A DNA stretch of 64,000 bases from Nepenthes gracilis (taxonomy: Eukaryota; Streptophyta; Magnoliopsida; Caryophyllales; Nepenthaceae), in the NCBI GenBank assembly GCA_033239525.1, contig BSYO01000031.1:1984001-2048000 (forward strand), written 5' to 3'. Numbering within the stretch: position 1 is the first letter of the stretch; every line of letters starts with the position of its first letter. This document shows positions 22,385 through 34,684 of the stretch, one piece after another. The position numbers were made by a program, and so were the translations under genes. The notes under the pieces were generated by a model that was not told where the DNA came from, did not search any database, and worked only from the letters and a program-made list of their open reading frames with translations.

Positions 22385-24955
22385 TATTTCTTCCATCATA
22401 AATCTTGAGATCCTTTTTTTAGAATATACCTTCAAAAACATGTGGTCATTCTTATTGAATTTTAAATTGGATCTCTGACAATCAGCCTAACTTTTCTGAT
22501 AGCTCTAAATAACTATCAGATGATTTTGAATAATTTTGATCTTGTTAAACGTGTCTTGGATGATATTGCGGCCCAAAAGTTCATGATAAATTATCTCCTC
22601 CAAATTAATAGCAAACCTACATCTCCATTCATATAATATCTTAAAAGGGTTATTCCGATACTCGATTGATAACTGTTATTATATGTAAATTTAACTAATA
22701 GTGAATAATTATCTCAATTTTCTCTTATCTTTCAACCAGATGTCCTCAACATTTCTTCTAGAATTTGAATAGTCTTCTCCGATTGACTATTATTTTGGAG
22801 ATGAAACGTTATACTAAATTTTAAATTGGTATCTAATTCCTTATACAAGTTTTTCTAAAATTTTGACGTAAATCTCAGATCACGATTAAAGATTATAGAA
22901 GCTGAAATATCGTGCAACTTTACAATTTTATTTATGTACAGTCGTATTAGACAATCCCCAGAAAAAGTCATCCTCACAGGCAAAAAGTTAGTAGATTTAG
23001 TTAACTTGTTTACAATCATCTAAATAGTATCGAAATTTCTCGTCATCCTAGGCATATCCAAAATAAAATTTATCGTAATGTACTCCCAATTCCAACTAGA
23101 AACAAACAAAGGGTATAAAAATCCCAGGTGTTTCTTATACTCAGCATTAACTTGTTAACACACCATATACTTTATCACATATATCGCAATCTCCTATCTC
23201 ACATTTTTACTAAAAAAGTTTCCTCATATTCTGATACATCTTATTTACTTTGGGATGAATGATGTAGTTTGCTCTATAGATTTCAGTCAAAAATTTTTCC
23301 TTTAATTTATCAATATTCAGCACACAAATTCTATCTCAAAATTGAAAAATCTTATTTGCCCAAATATTAAAATTTGCCCAAATCTCATTATTCAAATCCC
23401 GAACCATTTCTATCAAATACAGATTATTCATTTAGGACTCATTGATCCTTTTCATAATCACCAGTTGAATCAAAAAGTATGATAAAATTATCCTCAAACA
23501 TTTGGAGTGTAACCAAATATTATAACTATTTATCTTATCCAGTATATCCCATTCTTTGATTGTTAAACGAGCTATCATGCTCAAAGATTTTTGACTCAAA
23601 TTATCTATAACCACATTCACCTTCCTAGACTGATAATAGATTTTACAATTATAATCTTTCAATAAATTCATCCACTAACGTTGTTGTATATTTAATTCTT
23701 TTTGTGTGAACAAATAGTTTAAATTCATATGATCAGAATTAGCAATAAACTTTTTTCTATATGAATAAAGTCTTCAAATCTTCAAAACAAATATCACAGC
23801 CCCAGTTTCAAATTGTGGGTGGAATAATTCTATTGACAATATACCACAAAACCATTTCAAATTTCCCAATCCAAATAATATACCACACAACCCAAACCAT
23901 TATTTAAAACATCACAATATATCACAAAATCTCCCGATCTATTTGGAATTGACAATATTGGTAAGGAGGTTAATTTATCCTTTAATTTTTGAAAACTCTT
24001 CTCATAATCCTCATTCCAAAGAAAAATAATTTGTTTATGAGTCAAGCATGTCAATGGCATTACAATCTTCAAAAAATTCTTAACAAAGCATTTATAATAA
24101 TCGGCTAAACCTAAGAAATTTCGTACTTTCATAACATTGGTCAGGTGTTCCAACTACCCACAGTTTCAATCTTTTTTTGTTCCACTTATACACATCCTTT
24201 GAAAATAATATAATCAAAAAAATGATACTTCTTCTAGTCAGAACTCACATTTATTCAATTTAATGAATAACCGCCTTTCTTTCAAAGTCTACAAGGCAAA
24301 CGTTGAATGAATTTATGCTCTTAAGAATTCTTCAAATAAATTAGAATATCGTTAATAAAAGTCACAATGAACAAATCTAAATAATGTTAAAAGACTCAGC
24401 TTATAAAATCCATAAATGTTATTGATAAGCCCATCAACCCAAAAGGTATTACAGAAAATTCATAATTGATGTACCTCATTCTAAATATTGTCTTAGATAC
24501 ATCCTTATGCTTGCTTCTCAATTGGTAATAATCTGAATACAATTGTATATTGAAAAAATATTGAACTCCTTATAACTGGTCAAACAGATTGTCAATTCTG
24601 GTAGACGATACTTATTCTTAACTATAATTTTATTTAATCATCCAAAATTAATATATAATCTAATCGATTTGTCCTTCTTTTTCACAAAAAGTACTATTGT
24701 TTCCTAAGGCGATACACTCGATTGAATAAATCCTCTCTCCAATAATCATATAATTGTTATTTCAACTCCTTCAATTCAGATTGGGCGATTTCATAAGAAG
24801 TTTTTGAAATTGGGGCAAATTGTGATATTATCTTAATAGCAAATTCAATTTCTCGATTAGGAAGTAACTAGGCAACTCCTCCAAAAAAATATCTATCACG
24901 TCTCAAGTTCAGATCTCATCATTAATATTTATTCAATTATTAATTAATCAATTAA
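22385..24955 (-). pseudogene. Decayed Tekay-like gypsy pol (RT, RNase H, integrase)
   Basis: Read on the minus strand from 24955 the order is RT, RNase H and integrase. The palm motif near 24344-24363 reads FINDILIY, with Asn in place of the first catalytic Asp. The RT end and RNase H start (23857-24153) include VRNFLGLADYYKCFVKNF and DFVIYCDVLNNGLGCV. RNase H ends at 23432-23671 (LLKDYNCKIYY, VVIDNLSQKSLS). Integrase follows at 22400-23400 in many frames and stops before its chromodomain at about 22385. No 3' LTR is visible on the left. At the right the RT N-terminus meets an LTR leader-like sequence (24955-25081). Heavily mutated and not functional. Confidence 0.75.
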
Positions 24956-25081
24956 TTATCTAATTTATATTGAATATGAACTTTACGTTGATATTTCAAT
25001 TGACCAAAATAAAATAATATAAATCATACATAGGATCTAAAACATACAATATCTCATATGACTCCGATATTGATCCAATTG

Positions 25082-27100
25082 TGATGTTGAACATTATATA
25101 AGGAGTTATACCTGCTAATACAAAATTAGAGTTTATAAATCAATTTAAAATTAAAACCTACTGCTATCCACTCCTAAATAGCTGACATTCATGACTCATC
25201 AAACCATAAATTATATAAATGACATCCATAAGATTCCAATTAAATTACTACTTATCCTATAAGTTACAAACCATTAATTTGGATAATACAAATTAACTAC
25301 TGTCCGAAATCAAAATGCAATATCAGAATTTTCATAATTCTAAAAACTCCAAACGGATTTTTTTTCAATTCTTATCATTTCGCAAGTATTTGAGCCTCTT
25401 ATTTGAAAGGGTTAATAAAATAAAAGTAAGGAGTGAGTTAAAAGTTTAATAAGGTATATAATTTAGTAATTGATTATATATAATTTACTTCTAAAACATA
25501 CCAAAAAGGAACAGTGTATTAAATTTTAGTACAATGCTATGAATACATGTGTCTTGTTTTATAGATTTTTTTTATTATATTCTTTCTTAGTTCATATTAT
25601 TAAATCATATTGAAATATGATTTTCTTAGGAACTAGGGGCCTATAGAATAAGGATCAGATAATCAAAATCCGAATTATATTTATTTCTATACAACCAAAA
25701 GTCGTTCGCTAATATATAAAACCCGTAGGTAGACCATTATATATATAACCCTATAGATAGAGTCGAATGCTGTTTTCACTCATGGATGATAGGTTCAAAT
25801 ATTGATTTACCATTATAAGATACTAAGACATATAATAATATATTGCTCGCTAAAATATCTATGGTTCAATGCATATACTAGTAAAAACTCTACACTTTTC
25901 TTTATATTTTATAATTTTCTCATCCCAGAAAAAAATGTTTATAATTTCTTAATATAATTGTAATTTTTTTGTATAATTTTTTTCAATTAATCTTCATGCA
26001 ATGTATAAAATTCTGTAGGAATTTACATATGTAATTTTAGAACATAATTGAGTTGTATTTTGAGATTTCACAAATATGGTTGCAGAAAATGAGAGGCATG
26101 ATGATACTTCAGCAAATTTGGTTTAAGTAACACACATGTAGGACCAATTTTTTACTGAAACTTAGAACATACAACCATTTATATGAAAATCCAGCACATG
26201 TGGGAAATTCTAAATGAATTTTAAAATATGGACTCCTAAATTAACATGGTAATGCAGAAAACTTCAACAATACTATAGGAAATCAGTAGCTCAAAACAAT
26301 TTTAACAAGTTTCAACTTTTAAGCAAACATGCAAGGCAATTTCATGAGTTTCTTGAACATACAAGGTATAATTTAACATGTTGGAACTTGTGTAAATGAA
26401 ATTCAAACATGGAAGAACATAATATTATAATTTCAGAACATGCATGATGAAATATTGTAGAATTTAGTTAAGTAATACTATATACATAAATTTAGATATA
26501 AATTTTATGCATTTTTACAACAAACTAAGAGAATTTCATATGCATGCTAAATAATATCTTAACTTTGAAATCATATAATATATAAGTATTTGAAATAAGA
26601 AATATTAGAAAATTAAGAAAAGAATAATAATAAAGGAAGAAAGATTTGAAATAACAATAAGTTAAGTAATAACATCTTAACTTAATTATCACTAAATTCT
26701 AGTTTGGATTTGCTTGAATTGAATTTTTTTAGCTTCCTCTCTTTTTTTCTCTCTCCTCATCTCATTCTCTCTCCTCCCTGAAACTCTGCTAAAAATGATA
26801 GAAAATCAGTTGGGTGTCCTACATATATAGAAACGGCATCTGAACGCCGATCAGACATGCGTTAGATGCTATGGCTTAACACTACGACACACGAGAGCTG
26901 CATCAGGCGTGCTTTGAGTGCACCTAATATGTTTTCGGCGCTTAGACACTGATCAAGTGTCCCTTAGGCACTGTTACTCTATTCATATCATGCAAGGGCA
27001 CATGTCGGGCGCTGATTGGGTATCCGTCAACTCAATATAATTTGACCCAATTTTGAAATTTGACCTACTTTTCTTTATCTTTTGACAATAATTTTTAATT
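25082..27100 (-). repeat. 3' LTR of the decayed chromovirus (possibly shared with a second unit)
   Basis: It aligns along most of its length with 37204-38549, for example ATTATATAAGGAGTTATA near 25093 against ACGTAAGGAGTTATATC near 37216, and the CCCTTAGGCACTGTTACTC block near 26960 against 38404. It keeps a segment of about 650 bp (roughly 26250-26900) missing from the other copy. The leader and primer-like site on its left side are unusual for a 3' LTR. Confidence 0.7.
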
Positions 27101-28991
27101 ATATTCCTTATCGAAGAAATAAATGTCGATACTTCTCCTAAATTTTGTCTTCTCTTTTCCATATGGCTTCTTCATATGAACGATTCTCCCATAAGATTTT
27201 AACTAATGGAATTATTTTTGTCCGAAGTATTTGACATCTTCTACTTAAAATTTGAACTGGTTATTTAATAAATGTCAAGTCTTCGTTTATCCTCAATAGT
27301 TCATATTAAATAATGTGCGTTAGATTGTACATATATTTTTGTAGTATCGATATATGAAATACATTGTGAACATCTTCCAAATTTGATGGCAAAGCCAATC
27401 TGTAGGCCGCTTCATCAATTTTCTCTAAAATTTTAAATAGTTCAATAAATCTCGACTTCAGTTTTTCTTTGATACCAAACCTTGAGATTCTTTTCGATAG
27501 AAATATCTTTAAAAATATGTAGTCTCCAACATCAAAACTCAATTTTGATCTCCTTCAATTAGCATAATTCTTTTATTGACTTTGAGTAACTTTTAACCGA
27601 TCATAAATCAAACGAATCTTATCGGACATCTTTTGAATGACTTTCAGTCTCAACAGTCTCCTATCACTGGTTTCTTGCTAATGGATCGAAGAACGATATT
27701 TTTTTCCACACAATGCCTCGAGTGGGGCAATGCCAGTACTCGCTTGGTTGCTATTATTATATATAAATTGAGCCAATAATAAATAATCATCCCAATTGCC
27801 CTTCATCTCCAAGATTAAAGCTCGTAGCATGTCCTCTAAAATCTAAATTGTTTATTTTGATTGTCCATTCATTTGAGAATGATAAATAATATTGAATTTC
27901 ATATTAGTTTTCAATTATCGATGCAAACTTTTCTAAAATTTTGAGACAAACCTTGGATTTCGATTAGACACAATCCAAATTGGCACACCGTGCAATCTAA
28001 CCACCTTATTTATGTATAATCTTTCTAGTCGATCTCAAGAGAATGTTATTCGTACGGCTATGAAATGGGCCGACTTAGTGAGTTGATCCACAATTACCTA
28101 AATAGCATCATAATTTTTCGGCATCTTTGACAATCCCTTCACAAAATCCATCGTAATGTCTTACTATTTTCAGTTTGGACTTACCATAGGTTGCAAAAAG
28201 TTGGGTGGCTTTTTATATGCGGCCTTCAATTGTTGGCATATTAAATACCTGTCCACATAGGTTGCTATCTCTCTTTTTATGTTTTGCAACTAAAAATTTT
28301 TCTTCAAATCTTGATACATCTTATTAATCCTTAGGTGGATAGTGTATTTTGATCGATGAGTTTCATTCATGATTTTCTCTTTCAATTCTCCAATGTCCAA
28401 CACACATCATTTTCCAAACCTCAAAACTCTATCGGCCCAAGTACTAAAATTAGCCCTAGAGTCCTTATTCAAATCTTTGGTAATATCCACAAAAAATAGA
28501 TCATCCATTTGAGCTCCTGCAATTCATTCTAAAATCTCAAGTTACACCTGTAAATAAGACAATATCATTCAATTACCATGGGTGTGCCTTTTAATATTGC
28601 ATCGCTTCATACATTCCGAGATCTTTATTTTCTTGATCCTCAAATGAGTCACAAAATTAGTCATAAGTCAACTCAAGGCATCCGCCATAACATTGGCTTT
28701 TACCCGTTGATATTAAATTTCACAATCATAACTTTTAAAAAATCCATCCATCTCTATTATCTCATATTCAACTCATTTTGAGAAAATAAATATTTAAGAA
28801 TCTTGTGATTCAAATATACCAAAAATTTTTCTCCATAAAAATAATGTCTCCAAAATTTTAATACAAAGATTACTTTCACCAATTCTGGATCATGTGTCGA
28901 GTAAAACCTTTCATGTGTCTTCAATTGCCTTGATCCATGTGAAATTACTTTCCTATGCTGCATTAAGACACATCCTAATTTGGTCTTAGAT
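27100..28991 (-). pseudogene. Integrase and RNase H end of the decayed chromovirus
   Basis: The integrase C-terminal domain is at 27306-27542 (FDVGDYIFLKIFLSKRISRF, LEDVHNVFHISIL). A chromodomain-like remnant follows toward 27200. The integrase core spans about 27700-28400 in broken frames. The RNase H segment 28757-28963 reads SHGSRQLKTHERFYSTHDPE, then FWRHYFYGEKF. The region ends abruptly at 28991, the left TSD of the inserted Reina element. Many stops; non-functional. Confidence 0.75.
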
Positions 28992-29520
28992 TGTTATCGG
29001 TTTGATTAACAGTGATGCCTCGACAGTACGGAAGAGCACTTGGGTCTCTCAAGCGCCTATGCGATTGCGGGATAATATCCGGGATTAATGCTAGTTTCCT
29101 TATTTTCTGTTTATTAGCCTGTTTCTGGTTTCATTTGTTTTACACGCCCCACACTGATTCTGTTTTACTACCCCATGTGCCACAAACTGATTCTATTTGG
29201 TTACCAATTTTGTTTCACCCGAATTATATATAGCTCATGTACTGGAATAGGAGAGGGATAGCAATGCATCTACTTTTCTTACTCTATCTCTTCTCTCTCT
29301 CTCTCTACTCCCTCTCTGCCTCCCTTTCCCCTACTTCTTCTTCTCTCCCTCTGTTTGATCTCCCCTGCCCGTGAGATAACCAGTTACCAGAGCCATCCAG
29401 CTGAAGTGCAGCGAGACAGTTCAACACCTCGGTCCTGGAACCTCGTCTTCTTGCATCTTGGCATCCCTTGTAGAAGCACCTCTTGGACTCAGCTCGTGTC
29501 CTCGGACTCGGCTCGTATCA
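28992..29520 (+). repeat. 5' LTR of the Reina element
   Basis: Begins TGTTATCGGTTTGATT and ends GGCTCGTATCA. A TATATATAG box lies near 29226-29234 and a CT-rich leader follows at 29270-29360. Matches 34154-34679. Confidence 0.92.
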
Positions 29521-29522
29521 AT

Positions 29523-29540
29523 TTGGTGCTTTCATTGAGA
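29523..29540 (+). other. Primer-binding site of the Reina element
   Basis: TTGGTGCTTTCATTGAGA begins two bases after the LTR end, the expected position. The primer tRNA was not identified from memory with confidence. Confidence 0.65.
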
Positions 29541-29542
29541 CG

Positions 29543-30590
29543 ATGGTGGAGGGAATGACCACGCGGTACAAGGTTCTGGAAGGCGCCATCACCGGCGTTG
29601 CACAGGAAGTCAAGGAGGTTGTCGCAACCGTACAACTCCATTCCAAGCGATTTGCCCTCCAATCGACGACTACCGAACAGATTTAGCAAGCCCTCAGTGA
29701 GTTTCAACAATCTTTCAGTGATATTTGTCAATCCTTAACCCAACTGGAACGACACTCTTTTTCCTCATCTAATCCCCCTTTGTTGCCGACACCTTCCACA
29801 ATCCCCCTAACTCCCACGAATTCTCCCCCCTCTATACCTCAAACTGTATCCCTACCCCTCCTTTCGAACCCACATTTGGGCACCTTCACCTCCTCCCAGA
29901 TTCAATTGCCTAAATTAGAAGTTTCCTTTTTCACTGGCAAAAATGTAGTGGGATGGTTGTTTCAAATGGAGCGATTCTTCTTGTATCATTATACCCCAGC
30001 GGATCAAAAATTGACCATTGCTGCTTTTATATGGCTGGACCTGCCATTCAGTGGTTTCAATGGATGCATGCCACTCGCCAGCTATTGACCTGGGATGTGT
30101 TCTCCAGAGATCTTGAATTGCGGTTTGGACCTTCTTCTTACTTAAATTATGAAGCCACTCTTTATAAACTTCGTCAAACTACTTCAGTTTCGACGTATAT
30201 GACAAAATTCGAAGCCACTTCCACTAGCACCACTGGGCTCTCTGCCACTAATCTTTTGAACTGCTTCCTGTCTAGGTTACGGGATGACATTCGACGGGAG
30301 TTGCTGTTGTTGAAGCCGTAGACGTTGTCAGAGGCCATCGGCATGGCCAAACTGATAGAAGAGAAACTGGATAACAGCCACTTCCTGCACCATCGCTCAC
30401 CAACTACCAAATCCCCAAACAATTTCTCTCAACCTTCTCCCAAAATATTACCACCAGCAAATCCACCCAACCGATTACCCATCAAACGACTCACGCCAGT
30501 AGAGATGGCCGCTAGACGGGAAAAGGGCATGTACTTTAATTGTGATGAACGATTCACACTAGGCCACCGGTGTAAACCTCCCCAATTTTT
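29543..30590 (+). pseudogene. Reina gag, broken
   Basis: Starts at ATG 29543, just after the primer site. A short N-terminal helix region is stopped by TAG at 29684-29686. The capsid region has LPKLEVSFFTGKNVVGWLFQ and QWFQWMHATRQLLTWD, ELRFGPSSYLNYEATLYKLR and RLRDDIRRELLLLKP, all strongly conserved in Reina Gag. A one-base deletion near 30030 shifts the frame between these motifs. A TAG at 30319-30321 follows. The knuckle near 30536-30580 reads FNCDERFTLGHRC, with the first Cys changed to Phe. It would form the capsid. Confidence 0.85.
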
Positions 30591-33500
30591 ATGTATTTGG
30601 TGGAGGAAGACAGTTGGGGTACGACGACAGCGGCCGCAACAGAGCCTATCATAGCAGAAGAAGAATTGTCAGCCAATCCAAGCCTGGAAGTGGAGCCACT
30701 TTGCCTAGCCCCATATCAAGCCCCTACTATTTTTCTTCATGCACTAGAGGGCCACTTTGTCCCCTCCACTCTGCGGTTGCAAGGATTTATCATGGGTCAT
30801 CCTGTTGTTATTTTGGTGGACAGTGGTTCCACCCACAACTTCTTCTAAACCCGCATGGCAAAACATTTGGGCCTGCCAATTGAACACTCCCAACACCTCA
30901 ACGCCACCGTAGGTAATGGGGATTCCCTTCACTGTGAGGGAATGTGCACCAATGTCTTGACTACCCTGGGCAAATCAAAGTTCAGGGTCGATCTCTATTT
31001 ACTTCCCATATATGGTGCTGATATCGTGTTTGGAGTTTAGTGGTTAGCAACAATTGGACCGGTGCTTTTCGACTATAAGGCGCCGTGGATGAGCTTTGAA
31101 CATGAGGGTCGCTCGATCACACTACATGGACTACCAAAGGCCACCATGACACTAGGCCAATTGCGAAGAGGGGAAGTCATCAAGTTAGTGGCCACATACT
31201 TCCAACTCACAGTGCAAATGACTTCTAGAGAAGTGCTGCCCGACGACTCACAAGATGTCTTTCCTAAATTTAAGTTCCCTCTGCATCTTACTACGGAACA
31301 GGCCAACTCTCTACAATCTCTCCGCCTATCTTTTATTGATGTGTTCTCCATCCCGCATGGCTTACCCCCTCACCGCACAACAGACCACCGCATTCCCCTC
31401 CATCCAAATTCCTCCCCAATAAAAGTGAGGCCATACCGCTACCCTCACTTTCAGAAAATCAAAATAGAGAAACTGATCCATGATATGCTAGAAGAAGGAA
31501 TCATCTAGCCGAGCACCTGCCACTTCTCATCCCCTGTTCTGCTAGTAAAGAAGAAGGACGGTAGCTGGTGCTTTTGTGTTGACTACTGAGCACTGAATGC
31601 GATCACAGTGAAGGACCAATTCCCCCTCCCAACGGTCGATGAACTGCTGGATGAACTCCACGGCGCGAAATTTTTCTCCAAGTTGGATTTGCGAGCGAGC
31701 TATCACCCGGATGAGGTTAATTAGGAGGACATACACAAAACGACATTCCGAACTCACGAAGGCCACTACGAATTCCTAGTCATGCTGTTTGGTCTTTCTA
31801 ATGCACCTTCAATGTTCCAGGCAGAAATGAATGCAATATTCAGGCCCGTCCTCCAGAAATTCATCCTGGTATTTTTCGATGACATCTTGGTATATAGTTC
31901 TTCCTGGGAGCATCATCTTCAGCATCTTCAATTGGCCCCACAAATCCTACGGGACAACGCCTTTTTTGCCAAACCATCCAAATGTGTGTTTGGGTGTTCA
32001 TCCATCGCATACTTGGGCCATGTGGTTACTGACCAAGGAGTAACCGTGGACCCAGGTAAGATCGAAGCAGTGCAAAAATGGCCAATACCAGTTAATGTCA
32101 AGCAGCTTCGCAGATTCTTGGGGCTAGCTGGTTATTACCGCCGCTTTGTAGCCCGTTATGCACAAATTGCCTCTTCTCTCACTCAATTGTTATGAAAGTC
32201 TGCATTTGTCTGGAATTCGTCAGCAGAGTTGGCTTTCCAAACTCTCAAGATTGCCCTTACCACTATGCCAGTTTTATCTCTACCAGACTTCACCCAGCCC
32301 TTCACCATACACACTGATGCCTCCAGCACCGGTGTAGGAGCAATCCTGTTGCAAGCAGGCCATCCAATCGCATTCTACAACAAACAACTCTCCCCCCGGC
32401 TGCAAAACTCCTCCACTTATGTCCGGGAACTTTGTGCCATCATAGAGGCAGTTAGAAAATGGCGCACGTATCTTCTGGGGTCCAAATTCATTATACAAAC
32501 AGATCACCAGCCCCTGAAGACTCTATTAGCACTGATGATTCATACTCCAGATCAACAACGCTGGATCACCAAGCTATTAGGCTACGATTTTGACATCATA
32601 TACCGACCTGGAAAGGAGAATGGACCTGCAGATGCTCTCTCTCGCCGACAAGACCTATCTTATCATGCTCTACGGGTTGCCTCTCGTCCAGTATTGGCAT
32701 TGTTGGAGGCCCTATGACACTTTCTCAAGCGTAATTCTACTTCCATCACCCTTATCTCCTCCATTCAAAACCAGTCAGGTGCCCATGCTGATTATTCTAT
32801 GAAGGATGGACTCATCTTCTACCGATCTAAAATTCTGGTACCACTAGAATCCGCCTTGCAGGACCTTATTCTGCAAGAGTATCATAATTCTCCCACAGGG
32901 GGTCATGGAGGTTTCCAACGCATGTTCACCCGAATTGCCCATATTTTCTATTGGCCCCAAATGTGTAGAGACATTCTCAAGTTCATCCAGCATTGCTCCA
33001 TATGCCAGCAAGTCAAGCCCTTCATGACCGCACCCCAAGGCTTGCTGTAGCCCCTTCCTATTCCAGGTAAAATTTGGGAATCAATTTCCACGGATTTCAT
33101 AACTCATTTGCCTCCTTCCCATGGAAAGACTGTGGTTCTGGTCGTGGTAGATCGCCTCTCCAAATACTCTCATTTGTCTCCGTTGAGCGCCCAATTTACA
33201 GCCCAAGACCTTGCTGAAGTATTTGTTAAAAAAGTGTGCCGATTACATGGTGTTCCCGTAGAATTGGTGACAGACCGCGACCCTTTGTTCATGAGCCACT
33301 TCTGGCGTGAACTTTTCAAGCTTCAAGGGACTAATCTGGCCACCAGCAGTGCATATCACCCACAATCGGACGGAAAAACGGAGGTTGTGAATCGTTGTTT
33401 AGAAGACTACTTACGTTGTTTTGTTGCTAACAACCCTTCTTCCTGGGTTCAATATCTACCATGGGCTAAATGAAACTACAACACTACATGGCATTCTTCC

Positions 33501-34153
33501 ATTAAGATGAGTCCCTTTGAGGCTGTTTATGGAAGGTTATCTCCCTCATTGCTAGACTACACGCAGGGTACATCCACATTGGCAACCGTAGATGAACTAC
33601 TCACTGATCGGACTCACCTCATCACTGCTCTCAGAGCCAATCTGCATAGGGCTCAGCAGCGCATGAAGCAGAAGGCAGATGCTCACCGTACCGATAAAGA
33701 ATTTCAAGTCGGTGATTGGGTCTTCATAAATCTATGGCCTTACCGATAGTCCACCGTGACGCAACGACAATCCAACAAATTGGCTAAACGGTTTTATGGA
33801 CCCTTCCGCATTCTCGACCGAATTGGGCCGGTGGCTTATTGGGTTCAACTACTCGACAGCTCCAAGATACATAATGTTTTCCATGTTTCATTATTGAAGC
33901 AATTCAAAGGTGATCCTCCTATTGCTCTAGTGGATCTTGCTCAGGATGCCCACGATTTCCAACCTCTCCTATCCCCTGCTAACTTGTTGGGATTCCGAAA
34001 AGTCCTCATCTAAGGCCGTTTCATTCCACAACTTCTGGTCCAATGGCAAGCACAATCGCCAGCCGAGGCCACCTGGGAAACGGTGGCAGATTTCATGCAT
34101 GACTTTCCTACATTTAACCTTGAGGACAAGGTTATTTTTGATGGAGACGGCAA
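30591..34153 (+). pseudogene. Reina pol (protease, RT, RNase H, integrase, chromodomain) with eleven in-frame stops
   Basis: One frame runs throughout without further shifts. The protease active site LVDSGSTHNF has its Asp codon at 30819-30821. RT spans about 31440-32195 with VFFDDILVYS at 31869-31898. RNase H follows at 32229-32717 (FTIHTDASSTGVGAIL, TDHQPLKTL, ADALSRRQ). The integrase zinc domain is at about 32880-33020 (HNSPTGGHGG, CSICQQ), with the core at 33060-33480 (LVTDRDPLF, YHPQSDGKTEVVNRCLEDYL). A C-terminal chromodomain at about 34014-34140 has GRFIPQLLVQWQ and AEATWETVADF. Stops lie near 30846, 31038, 31506, 31587, 31722, 32193, 32715, 33048, 33471, 33747 and 34011. Most are C-to-T or G-to-A changes. 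The chromodomain would steer insertion to marked chromatin. Confidence 0.9.
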
Positions 34154-34679
34154 TACTATCGGTTTGATTAACAGTGATGCCTCGACAGTATGGAAGAGAA
34201 CTCGGATCTCTCAAGCACCTATGCGATTGCGGGATTATATCCGGGATTAATGCTAGTTTTCTTATTTTCTGTTTATTAGCCTGTTTCTGGTTTCATTTGT
34301 TTTACATGCCCCGCACTGATTCTGTTTTACTGCCCCATGTGCCACAAACTGATTCTATTTGGTTGTTGATTCTGTTTCACCTGAATCATATATAGCTCAT
34401 GTATTGGAACAGGAGAGGGATAGCAATACAATCTACTTTTCTTACTCTATCTCTTCTCTCTCTCTACTCCCTCTCTGCCTCCCTTTCCCCTACTTTTTCT
34501 TCTCTCCCTCTGTCAGATCTCCCCTGCCCGTGAGATAACCAGTTACCAGAGCCATCCAGCTGAAGTGCAACGAGACAGTTCAACACCTCGGTCCTGGAAC
34601 CTCGGCTTCTTGCATCTCGGCATCCCCTGTAGCAGCACCTCTCGGACTCAGCTCGTGTCCTCGGACTCAGCTCGTATCA
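34154..34679 (+). repeat. 3' LTR of the Reina element
   Basis: Aligns with 28992-29520. Its first bases read TACTATCGG where the 5' copy has TGTTATCGG, so the canonical TG is lost. A purine-rich GATGGAGACGGCAA directly precedes it and is the likely polypurine tract. Ends CTCGTATCA before the TSD. Confidence 0.9.
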
Positions 34680-34684
34680 TAGAT

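Larger units (their letters stand above)
28992..34679 (+). mobile_element. Complete Reina-type chromovirus, 5688 bp, TSD TAGAT
   Basis: TAGAT at 28987-28991 and TAGAT at 34680-34684 flank the unit. LTRs of 529 bp (28992-29520) and 526 bp (34154-34679) bracket gag, protease, RT, RNase H, integrase and a C-terminal chromodomain. Short length, LTRs near 0.5 kb and a single gag-pol frame fit the Reina clade. The LTRs differ at about 30 sites by eye (5-6 %), so the insertion is not recent. The frame has 13 stops and at least two frameshifts. It lies in the RNase H region of the older chromovirus, opposite in orientation. Confidence 0.93.
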
